Assembly (NCBI RefSeq): GCF_051020955.1
Contig: NW_027476676.1
Coordinates: 1-64,000, forward strand
DNA length: 64,000 bases
Direction: 5' to 3'
Origin: Megalopta genalis
Taxonomy: Eukaryota; Arthropoda; Insecta; Hymenoptera; Halictidae
A program made the position numbers and the translations under genes. How positions within the stretch are numbered: the first letter of the stretch is position 1; every line of letters starts with the position of its first letter. Shown here piece by piece: positions 48,101 to 62,590 of this stretch. The notes under the pieces are model-generated. The model ran no database searches, was not told the origin of the DNA, and worked only from the letters and a program-made list of their open reading frames with translations.

Positions 48101-51100
48101 TGACCTTCGAATCCATGCGAAGCAAATGGTTTAGCTTCAAATACTTGTGATATACATGATTTAGTTTCAACAGCATGCGAAACAAACGAGTTAGATTCAA
48201 ATCCATGCGAAACACATGATTTAGCTTCAAATCAATGCGAAGTAGACGGGTTACCTTCGAATCCTTGCGAAACAAATGGTTTAGCCGCAAATACTTGTGA
48301 TATACATGACTTAGCTTCAACAGCATGCGAAACAAACGAATTAGCTTCAAATCCATGCGAAACACATGATTTAGCTTCAAATCAATGCGAAGTAGGAGGC
48401 TTATCTTCGAATCCATGCGAAACAAATGGTTTAGCTTCAAATACTTGTGATATACATGACTTAGCTTTAACAGCATGCGAAACAAACGAGGTAGCTTCAA
48501 ATCCATGCGAACACATGATTTAGCTTCAAATCAATGCGAAGTAGGAGGCTTATCTTCGAATATATGCGAAACAAATGGTTTAGATTCAAATACTTGTGAT
48601 ATGCATGATTTAGCTTCAACAGTATGCGAAACAAACGAGTTAGCTTCAAATCCATGCGAAACGCATGATTTACCATCTAATAAATGCGAAGTAGAAGGAT
48701 GATCTTCGAATCCATGCGAAGCAAATGGATTAGCTTCAAATACTTGTGATATACATGATTTAGCTTCAACAGCATGCGAAATAAACGAGTTAGCATCAAA
48801 TCCATGCGAAACACATGATTTAGATTAAAATCAATGCGAAGTAGAAGGGTTACCTTCGAATCCATGCGAAACAAATGGTTTAGCCGCAAATACTTGTGAT
48901 ATACATGATTCAGCTTCAACTGCACGCGAAACAAACGAGTCAGCTTCAAATCCATGCGGAACACATGATTTAGCTTCAAATCAATGCGAAGTGGAAGGCT
49001 TATCTTCGAATCCATGCGAAACGAATAGTTTAGCTTCAAATACTTTTGATATACATGATTCAGCTTCAACTGCCTGCGAAACAAACGAGTTAGCTTCAAA
49101 TCCATGCGAAACACAAGAATTAGCATCAAGTCAACGCGAAGTTGATGGCTTAGCTTCAAATCCATGCAAAACGAATGATTTAGCTTCACATACTTGAAAA
49201 TATAAGTGATATGGCTTCAAATGCAGGCGAAACAAACGAGTTAGCTTCAAACCCATGCGAAACACATGATTTAGCATCTAATGAATGCGAAGTAGAAGGA
49301 TGATCTTCGAATCCATGCGAAGCAAATGGTTGAGCTTCAAATAATTGTGATATACATGATTTAGTTTCAACAGCATGCGAAACAAACGAGTTAGATTCAA
49401 ATCCATGCGAAACACATGATTTAGCTTCAAATCAATGCGAAGTAGAAGGGTTACCTTCGAATCCATGCGAAACAAGTGGTTTAGCCGCAAATACTTGTGA
49501 TATACATGACTTAGCTTTAACAGCATGCGAAACAAACGAGGTAGCTTCAAATCCATGCGAACACATGATTTAGCTTCAAATCAATGCGAAGTAGGAGGCT
49601 TATCTTCGAATATATGCGAAACAAATGGTTTAGCTTCAAATACTTGTGATATGCATGATTTAGCTTCAACAGTATGCGAAACAAACGAGTTAGCTTCAAG
49701 TCCATGCGAAACGCATGATTTACCATCTAATAAATGCGAAGTAGAAGGCTGATCTTCGAATCCATGCGAAGCAAATGGTTTGGCTTCAAATACTTGTGAT
49801 ACACTTGATTTAGCTTCAACAGAATGCGAAACAAACGAGGTAGCTTCAAGTCCATGCGAACACATGATTTAGCTTCAACAGCAGGCGAAACAAACGAGTT
49901 AGCTTCAAATCCATGCGAAACACATGATTTAGATTAAAATCAATGCGAAGTAGAAGGGTTACCTTCGAATCCATGCGAAACAAATGGTTTAGCCGCAAAT
50001 ACTTGTGATATACATGATTCAGCTTCAACTGCAGGCGAAACAAACGAGTTAGCTTCAAATCCATGCGAAACACATGATTTAGCTTCAAATCAATGCGACG
50101 TAGGAGGCTTATCTTCGAATCCATGCCAAACAAATGGTTTAGCTTCAAATACTTGTGATATGCATGATTTAGCTTCAACAGTATGCGAAACAAACGAGTT
50201 AGCTTCAAATCCATGCGAAACGCATGATTTACCATCTAATAAATGCGAAGTAGAAGGCTGATCTTCGAATCCATGCGAAGCAAATGGTTTGGCTTCAAAT
50301 ACTTGTGATACACTTGATTTAGCTTCAACAGAATGCGAAACAAACGAGGTAGCTTCAAGTCCATGCGAACACATGATTTAGCTTCAACAGCAGGCGAAAC
50401 AAACGAGTTAGCTTCAAATCCATGCGAAACACATGATTTAGATTAAAATCAATGCGAAGTAGAAGGGTTACCTTCGAATCCATGCGAAACAAATGGTTTA
50501 GCCGCAAATACTTGTGATATACATGATTCAGCTTCAACTGCAGGCGAAACAAACGAGTTAGCTTCAAATCCATGCGAAACACATGATTTAGCTTCAAATC
50601 AATGCGACGTAGGAGGCTTATCTTCGAATCCATGCCAAACAAATGGTTTAGCTTCAAATACTTGTGATATACATGATTTAGCTTCAACAGAATGCGAAAC
50701 AAACGAGGTAGCTTCAAATCCATGCGAAACACATGATTTAGATTAAAATCAATGCGAAGTAGAAGTGTTATCTTCGAATCCATGCGAAACAAATGGATTA
50801 GCCGCAAATACTTGTGATATACATGATTCAGCTTCAACTGCACGCGAAACAAACGAGTCCCCTTCAAATCCATGCGGAACACATGATTTAGCTTCAAATC
50901 AATGCGAAGTGGAAGGCTTATCTTCGAATTCATGCGAAACGAATAGTTTAGCTTCAAATACTTTTGATATACATGATTCAGCTTCAACTGCCTGCGAAAC
51001 AAACGAGTTAGCTTCAAATCCATGCGAAACACAAGAATTAGCATCAAGTCAACGCGAAGTTGATGGCTTAGCTTCAAATCCATGCAAAACGAATGATTTA

Positions 51101-53099
51101 GCTTCACATACTTGAAAATATAAGTGATATGGCCTCAAATGCAGGCGAAACAAACGAGTTAGCTTCAAACCCATGCGAAACACATGATTTAGCATCTAAT
51201 GAATGCGAAGTAGAAGGATGATCTTCGAATCCATGCGAAGCAAATGGTTTAGCTTCAAATACTTGTGATATACATGATTTACTTTCAACAGCATGCGAAA
51301 CAAACGAGTTAGCTTCAAATCCATCCGAAACACATGATTTAGCGTCAAATCAATGCGAATTAGAAGGGTTATCTTCGATTCCATGCGAAACATATGATAT
51401 AGCTTCAAATACTTGTGATATACATGATTTAGCTTCAACAGCATGCGAAACAAACGAGTTAGCTTCAAATCCATGCGAAACACATGATTTAGCGTCAAAT
51501 CAATGCGAATTAGAAGGGTTATCTTCGATTCCATGCGAAACATATGATATAGCTTCAAATACTTGTGATATACATGATTTAGCTTCAACAGCATGCGAAA
51601 CAAACGAGTTAGCTTCAAATCCATGCGAAACACATGATTTAGCTTCAAATCAATGCGAAGTATGAGGCTTATCTTCGAATCCATGCGAAACAAATGGTTT
51701 AGCTTCAAATACTTGTGATATACATGATTTAGCTTCAACAGCATGCGAAACAAACGAGTTAGCTTCAAATCCATGCGAAACACATGATTTAGATTAAAAT
51801 CAATGCGAAGTAGAAGGGTTACCTTCGAATCCATGCGAAACAAATGGTTTAGCCGCAAATACTTGTGATATACATGATTCAGCTTCAACTGCATGCGAAA
51901 CAAACGAGTCAGCTTCAAATCCATGCGGAACACATGATTTAGCTTCAAATCAATGCGAAGTGGAAGGCTTATCTTCGAATTCATGCGAAACGAATAGTTT
52001 AGCTTCGAATACTTTTGATATACATGATTCAGCTTCAACTGCCTGCGAAACAAACGAGTTAGCTTCAAATCCATGCGAAACACAAGAATTAGCATCAAGT
52101 CAACGCGAAGTTGATGGCTTAGCTTCAAATCCATGCAAAACGAATGATTTAGATTCACATACTTGAAAATATAAGTGATATGGCTTCAAATGCAGGCGAA
52201 ACAAACGAGTTAGCTTCAAACCCATGCGAAACACATGATTTAGCATCTCATGAATGCGAAGTAGAAGGATGATCTTCGAATCCATGCGAAGCAAATGGAT
52301 TAGCTTCAAATACTTGTGATATACATGATTTATTTTCAACAGCATGCGAAACAAACGAGTTAGATTCAAATCCATGCGAAACACATGATTTAGCTTCAAA
52401 TCAATGCGAAGTAGACGGGTTACCTTCGAATCCATGCGAAACAAATGGTTTAGCCGCAAATACTTGTGATATACATGACTTTGCTTCAACAGCATGCGAA
52501 ATAAACGAGTTAGCATCAAATCCATGCGAAACACATGATTTAGATTAAAATCAATGCGAAGTAGAAGGGTTACCTTCGAATCCATGCGAAACAAATGGTT
52601 TAGCCGCAAATACTTGTGATATACATGATTTAGCTTCAACTGCAGGCGAAACAAACGAGTCAGCTTCAAATCCATGCGGAACACATGATTTAGCTTCAAA
52701 TCAATGCGAAGTGGAAGGCTTATCTTCGAATCCATGCGAAACGAATAGTTTAGCTTCAAATACTTTTGATATACATGATTCAGCTTCAACTGCCTGCGAA
52801 ACAAACGAGTTAGCTTCAAATCCATGCGAAACACAAGAATTAGCATCAAGTCAACGCGAAGTTGATGGCTTAGCTTCAAATCCATGCAAAACGAAAGATT
52901 TATCTTCACATACTTGAAAATATAAGTGATATGGCTTCAAATGCAGGCGAAACAAACGAGTTAGCTTCAAACCCATGCGAAACACATGATTTAGCATCTA
53001 ATGAATGCGAAGTAGAAGGATGATCTTCGAATCCATGCGAAGCAAATGGTTTAGCTTCAAATAATTGTGATATACATGATTTAGTTTCAACAGCATGCG

Positions 53100-56000
53100 A
53101 AACAAACGAGTTAGTTTCAAACCCATGCGAAACACATGATTTAGCATCTAATCAATGCGAAGTAGAAGGCTGACCTTCGAATCCATGCGAAGCAAATGGT
53201 TTAGCTTCAAATACTTGTGATATACATGATTTAGCTTCAACAGCATGCGAAACAAACGAGTTAGCTTCAAACCCATGCGAAACACATGATTTAGCATCTA
53301 ATCAATGCGAAGTAGAAGGCTGACCTTCGAATCCATGCGAAGCAAATGGTTTAGCTTCAAATACTTGTGATATACATGATTTAGTTTCAACAGCATGCGA
53401 AACAAACGAGTTAGCCTCAAATCCATCCGAAACACATGATTTAGCTTCAAATCAATGCGAAGTGGAAGGCTTATCTTCGAATCCATGCGAAACGAATAGT
53501 TTAGCTTCAAATACTTTTGACATACATGGTTCAGCTTCAACTGCATGCTAAACAAACGAGTTAGCTTCAAATCCATGCGGAACACATGAATTAGCATCAC
53601 GTCAACGCGAAGTTGATGGCTTAGCTTCAAATCCATGCAAAGCGAATGATTTAGCTTCACATACTTGAAAATATAAGTGATATGGCTTCAAATGCAGGCG
53701 AAACAAACGAGTTAGTTTCAAACCCATGCGAAACACATGATTTAGCATCTAATCAATGCGAAGTAGAAGGCTGACCTTCGAATCCATGCGAAGCAAATGG
53801 TTTAGCTTCAAATACTTGTGATATACATGATTTAGTTTCAACAGCATGCGAAACAAACGAGTTAGATTCAAATCCATGCGAAACACATGATTTAGCTTCA
53901 AATCAACGCGAAGTTGATGGCTTAGCTTCAAATCCATGCAAAACGAATGATTTAGCTTCACATACTTGAAAATATAAGTGATATGGCTTCAAATGCAGGC
54001 GAAACAAACGAGTTAGCTTCAAACCCATGCGAAACACATGATTTAGCATCTAATGAATGCGAAGTAGAAGGATGATCTTCGAATCCATGCGAAGCAAATG
54101 GTTTAGCTTCAAATAATTGTGATATACATGATTTAGTTTCAACAGCATGCGAAACAAACGAGTTAGATTCAAATCCATGCGAAACACATGATTTAGCTTC
54201 AAATCAATGCGAAGTAGAAGGGTTACCTTCGAATCCATGCGAAACAAGTGGTTTAGCCGCAAATACGTGTGATATACATGATTCAGCTTCAACTGCATGC
54301 GAAACAAACGAGTCAGCTTCAAATCCATGCGGAACACATGATTTAGCTTCAAATCAATGCGAAGTGGAAGGCTTATCTTCGAATCCATGCGAAACGAATA
54401 GTTTAGCTTCAAATACTTTTGATATACATGATTCAGCTTCAACTGCCTGCGAAACAAACGAGTTAGCTTCAAATCCATGCGAAACACAAGAATTAGCATC
54501 AAGTCAACGCGAAGTTGATGGCTTAGCTTCAAATCCATGCAAAACGAATGATTTAGCTTCACATACTTGAAAATATAAGTGATATGGCTTCAAATTCAGG
54601 CGAAACAAACGAGTTAGCTTCAAACCCATGCGAAACACATGATTTAGCATCTCATGAATGCGAAGTAGAAGGATGATCTTCGAATCCATGCGAAGCAAAT
54701 GGATTAGCTTCAAATACTTGTGATATACATGATTTAGTTTCAACAGCATGCGAAACAAACGAGTTAGCTTCAAATCCATCCGAAACACATGATTTAGCTT
54801 CAAATCAATGCGAAGTGGAAGGCTTATCTTCGAATCCATGCGAAACGAATAGTTTAGCTTCAAATACTTTTGACATACATGGTTCAGCTTCAACTGCATG
54901 CTAAACAAACGAGTTAGCTTCAAATCCATGCGGAACACATGAATTAGCATCACGTCAACGCGAAGTTGATGGCTTAGCTTCAAATCCATGCAAAGCGAAT
55001 GATTTAGCTTCACATACTTGAAAATATAAGTGATATGGCTTCAAATGCAGGCGAAACAAACGAGTTAGTTTCAAACCCATGCGAAACACATGATTTAGCA
55101 TCTAATCAATGCGAAGTAGAAGGCTGACCTTCGAATCCATGCGAAGCAAATGGTTTAGCTTCAAATACTTGTGATATACATGATTTAGCTTCAACAGCAT
55201 GCGAAACAAACGAGTTAGCTTCAAACCCATGCGAAACACATGATTTAGCATCTAATCAATGCGAAGTAGAAGGCTGACCTTCGAATCCATGCGAAGCAAA
55301 TGGTTTAGCTTCAAATACTTGTGATATACATGATTTAGTTTCAACAGCATGCGAAACAAACGAGTTAGCCTCAAATCCATCCGAAACACATGATTTAGCT
55401 TCAAATCAATGCGAAGTGGAAGGCTTATCTTCGAATCCATGCGAAACGAATAGTTTAGCTTCAAATACTTTTGACATACATGGTTCAGCTTCAACTGCAT
55501 GCTAAACAAACGAGTTAGCTTCAAATCCATGCGGAACACATGAATTAGCATCACGTCAACGCGAAGTTGATGGCTTAGCTTCAAATCCATGCAAAGCGAA
55601 TGATTTAGCTTCACATACTTGAAAATATAAGTGATATGGCTTCAAATGCAGGCGAAACAAACGAGTTAGTTTCAAACCCATGCGAAACACATGATTTAGC
55701 ATCTAATCAATGCGAAGTAGAAGGCTGACCTTCGAATCCATGCGAAGCAAATGGTTTAGCTTCAAATACTTGTGATATACATGATTTAGTTTCAACAGCA
55801 TGCGAAACAAACGAGTTAGATTCAAATCCATGCGAAACACATGATTTAGCTTCAAATCAACGCGAAGTTGATGGCTTAGCTTCAAATCCATGCAAAACGA
55901 ATGATTTAGCTTCACATACTTGAAAATATAAGTGATATGGCTTCAAATGCAGGCGAAACAAACGAGTTAGCTTCAAACCCATGCGAAACACATGATTTAG

Positions 56001-56244
56001 CATCTAATGAATGCGAAGTAGAAGGATGATCTTCGAATCCATGCGAAGCAAATGGTTTAGCTTCAAATAATTGTGATATACATGATTTAGTTTCAACAGC
56101 ATGCGAAACAAACGAGTTAGATTCAAATCCATGCGAAACACATGATTTAGCTTCAAATCAATGCGAAGTAGAAGGGTTACCTTCGAATCCATGCGAAACA
56201 AGTGGTTTAGCCGCAAATACTTGTGATATACATGATTCAGCTTT
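53100..56244. repeat. ~1.2-kb block duplicated at 1954-bp spacing
   Basis: Landmarks at 53298, 53749 and 54050 recur at 55252, 55703 and 56004 (offset 1954). The match runs from about 53100 to 54290 and from 55054 to 56244, where AACTGC versus TTTAACAGC ends it. Confidence 0.75.
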
Positions 56245-59200
56245 AACAGCATGCGAAACAAACGAGGTAGCTTCAAATCCATGCGAACACATGATTTAGC
56301 TTCAAATCAATGCGAAGTAGGAGGCTTATCTTCGAATATATGCGAAACAAATGGTTTAGCTTCAAATACTTGTGATATGCATGATTTAGCTTCAACAGTA
56401 TGCGAAACAAACGAGTTAGCTTCAAATCCATGCGAAACACAAGAATTAGCATCAAGTCAACGCGAAGTTGATGGCTTAGCTTCAAATCCATGCAAAACGA
56501 ATGATTTAGCTTCACATACTTGAAAATATAAGTGACATGGCTTCAAATGCAGGCGAAACAAACGAGTTAGCTTCAAACCCATGCGAAACACATGATTTAG
56601 CATCTCATGAATGCGAAGTAGAAGGATGATCTTCGAATCCATGCGAAGCAAATGGATTAGCTTCAAATACTTGTGATATACATGATTTAGCTTCAACAGC
56701 ATGCGAAATAAACGAGTTAGCATCAAATCCATGCGAAACACATGATTTAGATTAAAATCAATGCGAAGTAGAAGGGTTACCTTCGAATCCATGCGAAACA
56801 AATGGTTTAGCCGCAAATACTTGTGATATACATGATTCAGCTTCAACTGCATGCGAAACAAACGAGTCAGCTTCAAATCCATGCGGAACACATGATTTAG
56901 CTTCAAATCAATGCGAAGTGGAAGGCTTATCTTCGAATCCATGCGAAACGAATAGTTTAGCTTCAAATACTTTTGATATACATGATTCAGCTTCAACTGC
57001 CTGCGAAACAAACGAGTTAGCTTCAAATCCATGCGAAACACAAGAATTAGCATCAAGTCAACGCGAAGTTGATGGCTTAGCTTCAAATCCATGCAAAACG
57101 AATGATTTAGCTTCACATACTTGAAAATATGAGTGATATGGCTTCAAATGCAGGCGAAACAAACGAGTTAGCTTCAAACCCATGCGAAACACATGATTTA
57201 GCATCTCATGAATGCGAAGTAGAAGGATGATCTTCGAATCCATGCGAAGCAAATGGATTAGCTTCAAATACTTGTGATATACATGATTTAGTTTCAACAG
57301 CATGCGAAACAAACGAGTTAGCTTCAAATCCATCCGAAACACATGATTTAGCTTCAAATCAATGCGAAGTGGAAGGCTTATCTTCGAATCCATGCGAAAC
57401 GAATAGTTTAGCTTCAAATACTTTTGACGTATACATGATTCAGCTTCAACTGCATGCTAAACAAACGAGTTAGCTTCAAATCCATGCGAACACATGATTT
57501 AGCTTCAAATCAATGCGAAGTAGGAGGCTTATATTCGAATCCATGCGAAACAAATGGTTTAGCTTCAAATACTTGTGATATGCATGATTTAGCTTCAACA
57601 GTATGCGAAACAAACGAGTTAGCTTCAAATCCATGCGAAACGCATGATTTACCATCTAATAAATGCGAAGTAGAAGGCTGATCTTCGAATCCATGCGAAG
57701 CAAATGGTTTGGCTTCAAATACTTGTGATACACTTGATTTAGCTTCAACAGAATGCGAAACAAACGAGGTAGCTTCAAGTCCATGCGAACGCATGATTTA
57801 GCTTCAAATCAATGCGTGGTAGGAGGCTTATCTTCGAATCCATGCGAAACGAATAGTTTAGCTTCAAAAACTTTTGATATACATGATTCAGCTTCAACTG
57901 CCTGCGAAACAAACGAGTTAGCTTCAAATCCATGCGAAACACAAGAATTAGCATCAAGTCAACGCGAAGTTGATGGCTTAGCTTCAAATCCATGCAAAAC
58001 GAATGATTTAGCTTCACATACTTGAAAATATAAGTGATATGGCTTCAAATGCAGGCGAAACAAACGAGTTAGCTTCAAACCCATGCGAAACACATGATTT
58101 AGCATCTCATGAATGCGAAGTAGAAGGATGATCTTCGAATCCATGCGAAGCAAATGTATTAGCTTCAAATACTTGTGATATACATGATTTAGTTTCAACA
58201 GCATGCGAAACAAACGAGTTAGCTTCAAATCCATCCGAAACACATGATTTAGCTTCAAATCAATGCGAAGTGGATGGCTTATCTTCGAATCCATGCGAAA
58301 CGAATAGTTTAGCTTCAAACACTTTTGACATATACATGATTCAGCTTCAACTGCATGCTAAACAAATGAGTTAGCTTCAAATCCATGCGAACACATGATT
58401 TAGCTTCAAATCAATGCGAAGTAGGAGGCTTATCTTCGAATCCATGCGAAACAAATGGTTTAGCTTCAAATACTTGTGATATACATGATTTAGTTTCAAC
58501 AGCATGCGAAACAAACGAGTTAGATTCAAATCCATGCGAAGCACATGATTTAGCTTCAAATCAATGCGAAGTAGAAGGCTGATCTTCGAATCCATGCGAA
58601 GCAAATGGTTTGGCTTCAAATACTTGTGATATACATGACTTAGCTTCAACAGCATGCGAAACAAACGAGTTAGCTTCAAATCCATGCGAAACACATGATT
58701 TAGCTTCAAATCAATGCGAATTAGAAGGGTTATCTTCGAATCCATGCGATACATATGATATAGCTTCAAATACTTGTGATATACATGATTTAGCTTCACC
58801 AAATGCTAAACAAACGAGTTAGCTTCAAGTCCAAACGAAAAACATGATTTAGTATCAAGTCAACGCGAAGTGGAAGGCTTATCATCGAATCCATGCGAAA
58901 CGAATAGTTTAGCTTCAAATACTTTTGATATACATGATTCAGCTTCAACTGCATGCTAAACAAACGAGTTAGCTTCAAATCCATGCGAGACACATGAATT
59001 AGCATCACGTCAACGCGAAGTTGATGGCTTAGCTCCAAATCCATGCAAAACGAATGATTTAGCTTCAAATCAATGCGAAGTGGAAGGCTTATCTTCGAAT
59101 CCATGCGAAACGAATAGTTTAGCTTCAAATACTTTTGATATACATGATTCAGCTTCAACTGCATGCTAAACAAACGAGTTAGCTTCAAATCCATGCGAGA

Positions 59201-61019
59201 CACATGAATTAGCATCACGTCAACGCGAAGTTGATGGCTTAGCTTCAAATCCATGCAAAACGAATGATTTAGCTTCACATACTTGAAAATATAAGTGATA
59301 TGACTTCAAATGCAGGCGAAACAAACGAGTTAGCTTCAAGCCCATGCGAAACACATGATTTATCATCTAATCAATGCGAAGTAGAAGGCTGACCTTCGAA
59401 TACATGCGAAGCAAATGGTTTAGCTTCAAATACTTGTGATATTCATGATTTAGCTTTAACAGCATGCGAAACAAACGAGGTAGCTTCAAATCCATGCGAA
59501 CACATGATTTAGCTTCAAATCAATGCGAAGTAGGAGGCTTAACTTCGAATCCATGCGAAACAAATGGTTTAGCTTCAAATACTTGTGATATGCATGATTT
59601 AGCTTCAACAGAATGCGAAACAAACGAGTTAGCTTCAAATCCATGCGAAACGCATGATTTACCATCTAATAAATGCGAAGTAGAAGGCTGAGCTTCGAAT
59701 CCATGCGAAGCAAATGGTTTGGCTTCAAATACTTGTGATACACTTGATTTAGCTTCAACAGAATGCGAAACAAACGAGGTAGCTTCAAGTCTATGCGAAC
59801 ACATGATTTAGCTTCAAATCAATGCGAGGTAGGAGGCTTATTTTCCAATCCATGCGAAACAAATGGTTTAGCTTCAAATACTTGTGATATACATGACTTA
59901 CCTTCAACAGCATGCGAAACAAACGAGTTAGCTTCAAATCCATGCGAAACACATGATTTAGCTTCAAATCAATGCGAATCAGAAGGATTATCTTCGAATC
60001 CATGCGAAACATATGATATAGCTTCAAATACTTGTGATATACACGATTTAGCTTCAACAACATGCTAAACAAACGAGTTAGCTTCAAGTCCAAACGAAAG
60101 ACATGATTTAGTATCAAGTCAACGCGAAGTTGATGGCTTTGCTTCAAATAAATGCGAAACGAATGATTTAGCTTCACATACTTGTGAATATAAGTGATAT
60201 AGCTTCAAATGCAGGCGAAACAAACGAGTTAGCTACAAACCCATGCTAAACACATGATTTAGCATCTAATCAATGCGAAGTAGAAGGCTAATCTTCGAAT
60301 CCATGCGAAACAAATGATATAGCTTCAAATACTTGTGATATACATGATTTAGCTTCAACAGCATGCGAAACAAACGAGTTAGCTTCAAATCCATGCGAAA
60401 CACATGATTTAGCATCTAATCAATGCGAAGTAGAATGCTGATCTTCGAATCCATGCGAAACAAATGGTTTAGCTTCAAATACTTGTGATACACTTTATTT
60501 AGCTTCAACAGCATGCGAAGCAAACGAGTTAGCTTCAAATCCATGCGAAACACATGAATAAGCATCAAGTCAACGCGAAGTTGATGGCTTAGCTTCAAAT
60601 CCATGCAAAACGAATGATTTAGCTTCACATACTTGAAAATATAAGTGATATGGCTTCAAATGCAGGCGAAACAAACAAGTTAGCTTCAAACCCATGCGAA
60701 ACACATGATTTAGCATCTAATCAATGCGAAGTAGAAGGCTGATCTCCGAATCCATGCGTAACAAATGGTTTAGCTTCAAATACTTGTGATATACATGATT
60801 TAGCTTCAACAGCATGCGAAACAATCGAGTTATCTTCAAATCCAAGCGAAACACATGATTTATCTTCAAATCAATGCGAATTAGAAGGGTTATCTTGGAA
60901 TGCATGCGAAACGTATGATATAGCTTCAAATACTTGTTATATACATGATTTAGCTTCAACAGCAAGCGAAACAGACGAGTTAGCATGAAATCCATGCGAA
61001 ACACATGATTTAGCATCAA

Positions 61020-62590
61020 ATCAATGCGAAGTAGAAGGGTTACCTTCGAATCCATGCGAAACAAATGGTTTAGGCGCAAATACTTGTGATATACATGACT
61101 TAGATTCAACAGCATGCGAAACAAACGAGTCAACTTCAAATCCATGCGGAACACATGATTTAGCTTCAACTCAATGCGAAGTGGAAGGCTTATATTCGAA
61201 TCCATGCGAAACGAATAGTTTAGCTTCAAATACTTTTGATATACATGATTCAGCTTCAACTGCCTGCGAAACAAACGAGTTAGCTTCAAATCCATGCGAA
61301 ACACATGAATTAGCATCAAGTCAACGCGAAGTTGATGGCTTAGCTTCCAATCCATGCAAAACGAATGATTTAGCTTCACATACTTGAAAATATAAGTGAT
61401 ATGGCTTCAAATGCAGGCGAAACAACGAGTTAGCTTCAAACCCATGCGAAACAGATGATTTAGCATCTAATCAATGCGAAGTAGAAGCCTGATCTTCGAA
61501 TCCATGCGAAGCAAATGGTTTAGCTTCAAATACTTGTGATATACATGATTTAGCTTCAACAGCATGCGAAACTAACGAGTTAGCTTCAAATCCATGCGAA
61601 ACACATGATATAGATTAAAATCAGTGCGAAGTAGAAGGGTTACCTTCGAATCCATGCGAAACAAATGGTTTAGCTGCAAATACTTGTGATATACATAATT
61701 CAGCTTCAACTGCATGCGAAACAAACGAGTCAGCTTCAAATCCATGCGGAACACATGATTTAGCTTCAAATCAATGCGAAGTGGAAGGCTTATATTCGAA
61801 TCCATGCGAAACGAATAGTTTAGCTTCAAATACTTTTGATATACATGATTCAGCTTCAACTGCCTGCGAAACAAACGAGTTAGCTTCAAATCCATGCGAA
61901 ACACATGAATTAGCATCAAGTCAACGCGAAGTTGATGGCTTAGCTTCAAATCCATGCAAAACGAATGATTTAGCTTCACATACTTGAAAATATAAGTGAT
62001 ATGGCTTCAAATGCAGGCGAAACAACGAGTTAGCTTCAAACCCATGCGAAACAGATGATTTAGCATCTAATCAATGCGAAGTAGAAGCCTGATCTTCGAA
62101 TCCATGCGAAGCAAATGGTTTAGCTTCAAATACTTGTGATATACATGATTTAGCTTCAACAGCATGCGAAACTAACGAGTTAGCTTCAAATCCATGCGAA
62201 ACACATGATTTAGATTAAAATCAATGCGAAGTAGAAGGGTTACCTTCGAATCCATGCGAAACAAATGGTTTAGCCGCAAATACTTGTGATATACATAATT
62301 CAGCTTCAACTGCATGCGAAACAAACGAGTCAGCTTCAAATCCATGCGGAACACATGATTTAGCTTCAAATCAATGCGAAGTGGAAGGCTTATCTTCGAA
62401 TCCATGCGAAACGAATAGTTTAGCTTCAAATACTTTTGATATACATGATTCAGCTTCAACTGCCTGCGAAACAAACGAGTTAGCTTCAAATCCATGCGAA
62501 ACACATGAATTAGCATCAAGTCACCGCGAAGTTGATGGCTTAGCTTCATATCCATGCAAAACGAATGATTTAGCCTCACATACTTGAAAA
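61020..62590. repeat. Nearly three tandem copies of a 600-bp unit
   Basis: Landmarks at 61181, 61781 and 62381 are exactly 600 bp apart. The first two boundaries share GAAACAACGAG (29-bp monomer), which offsets the extra base of the nearby 31-bp monomer and keeps the period at 600. The third copy has the normal AAACAAACGAG at its end. Confidence 0.8.
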
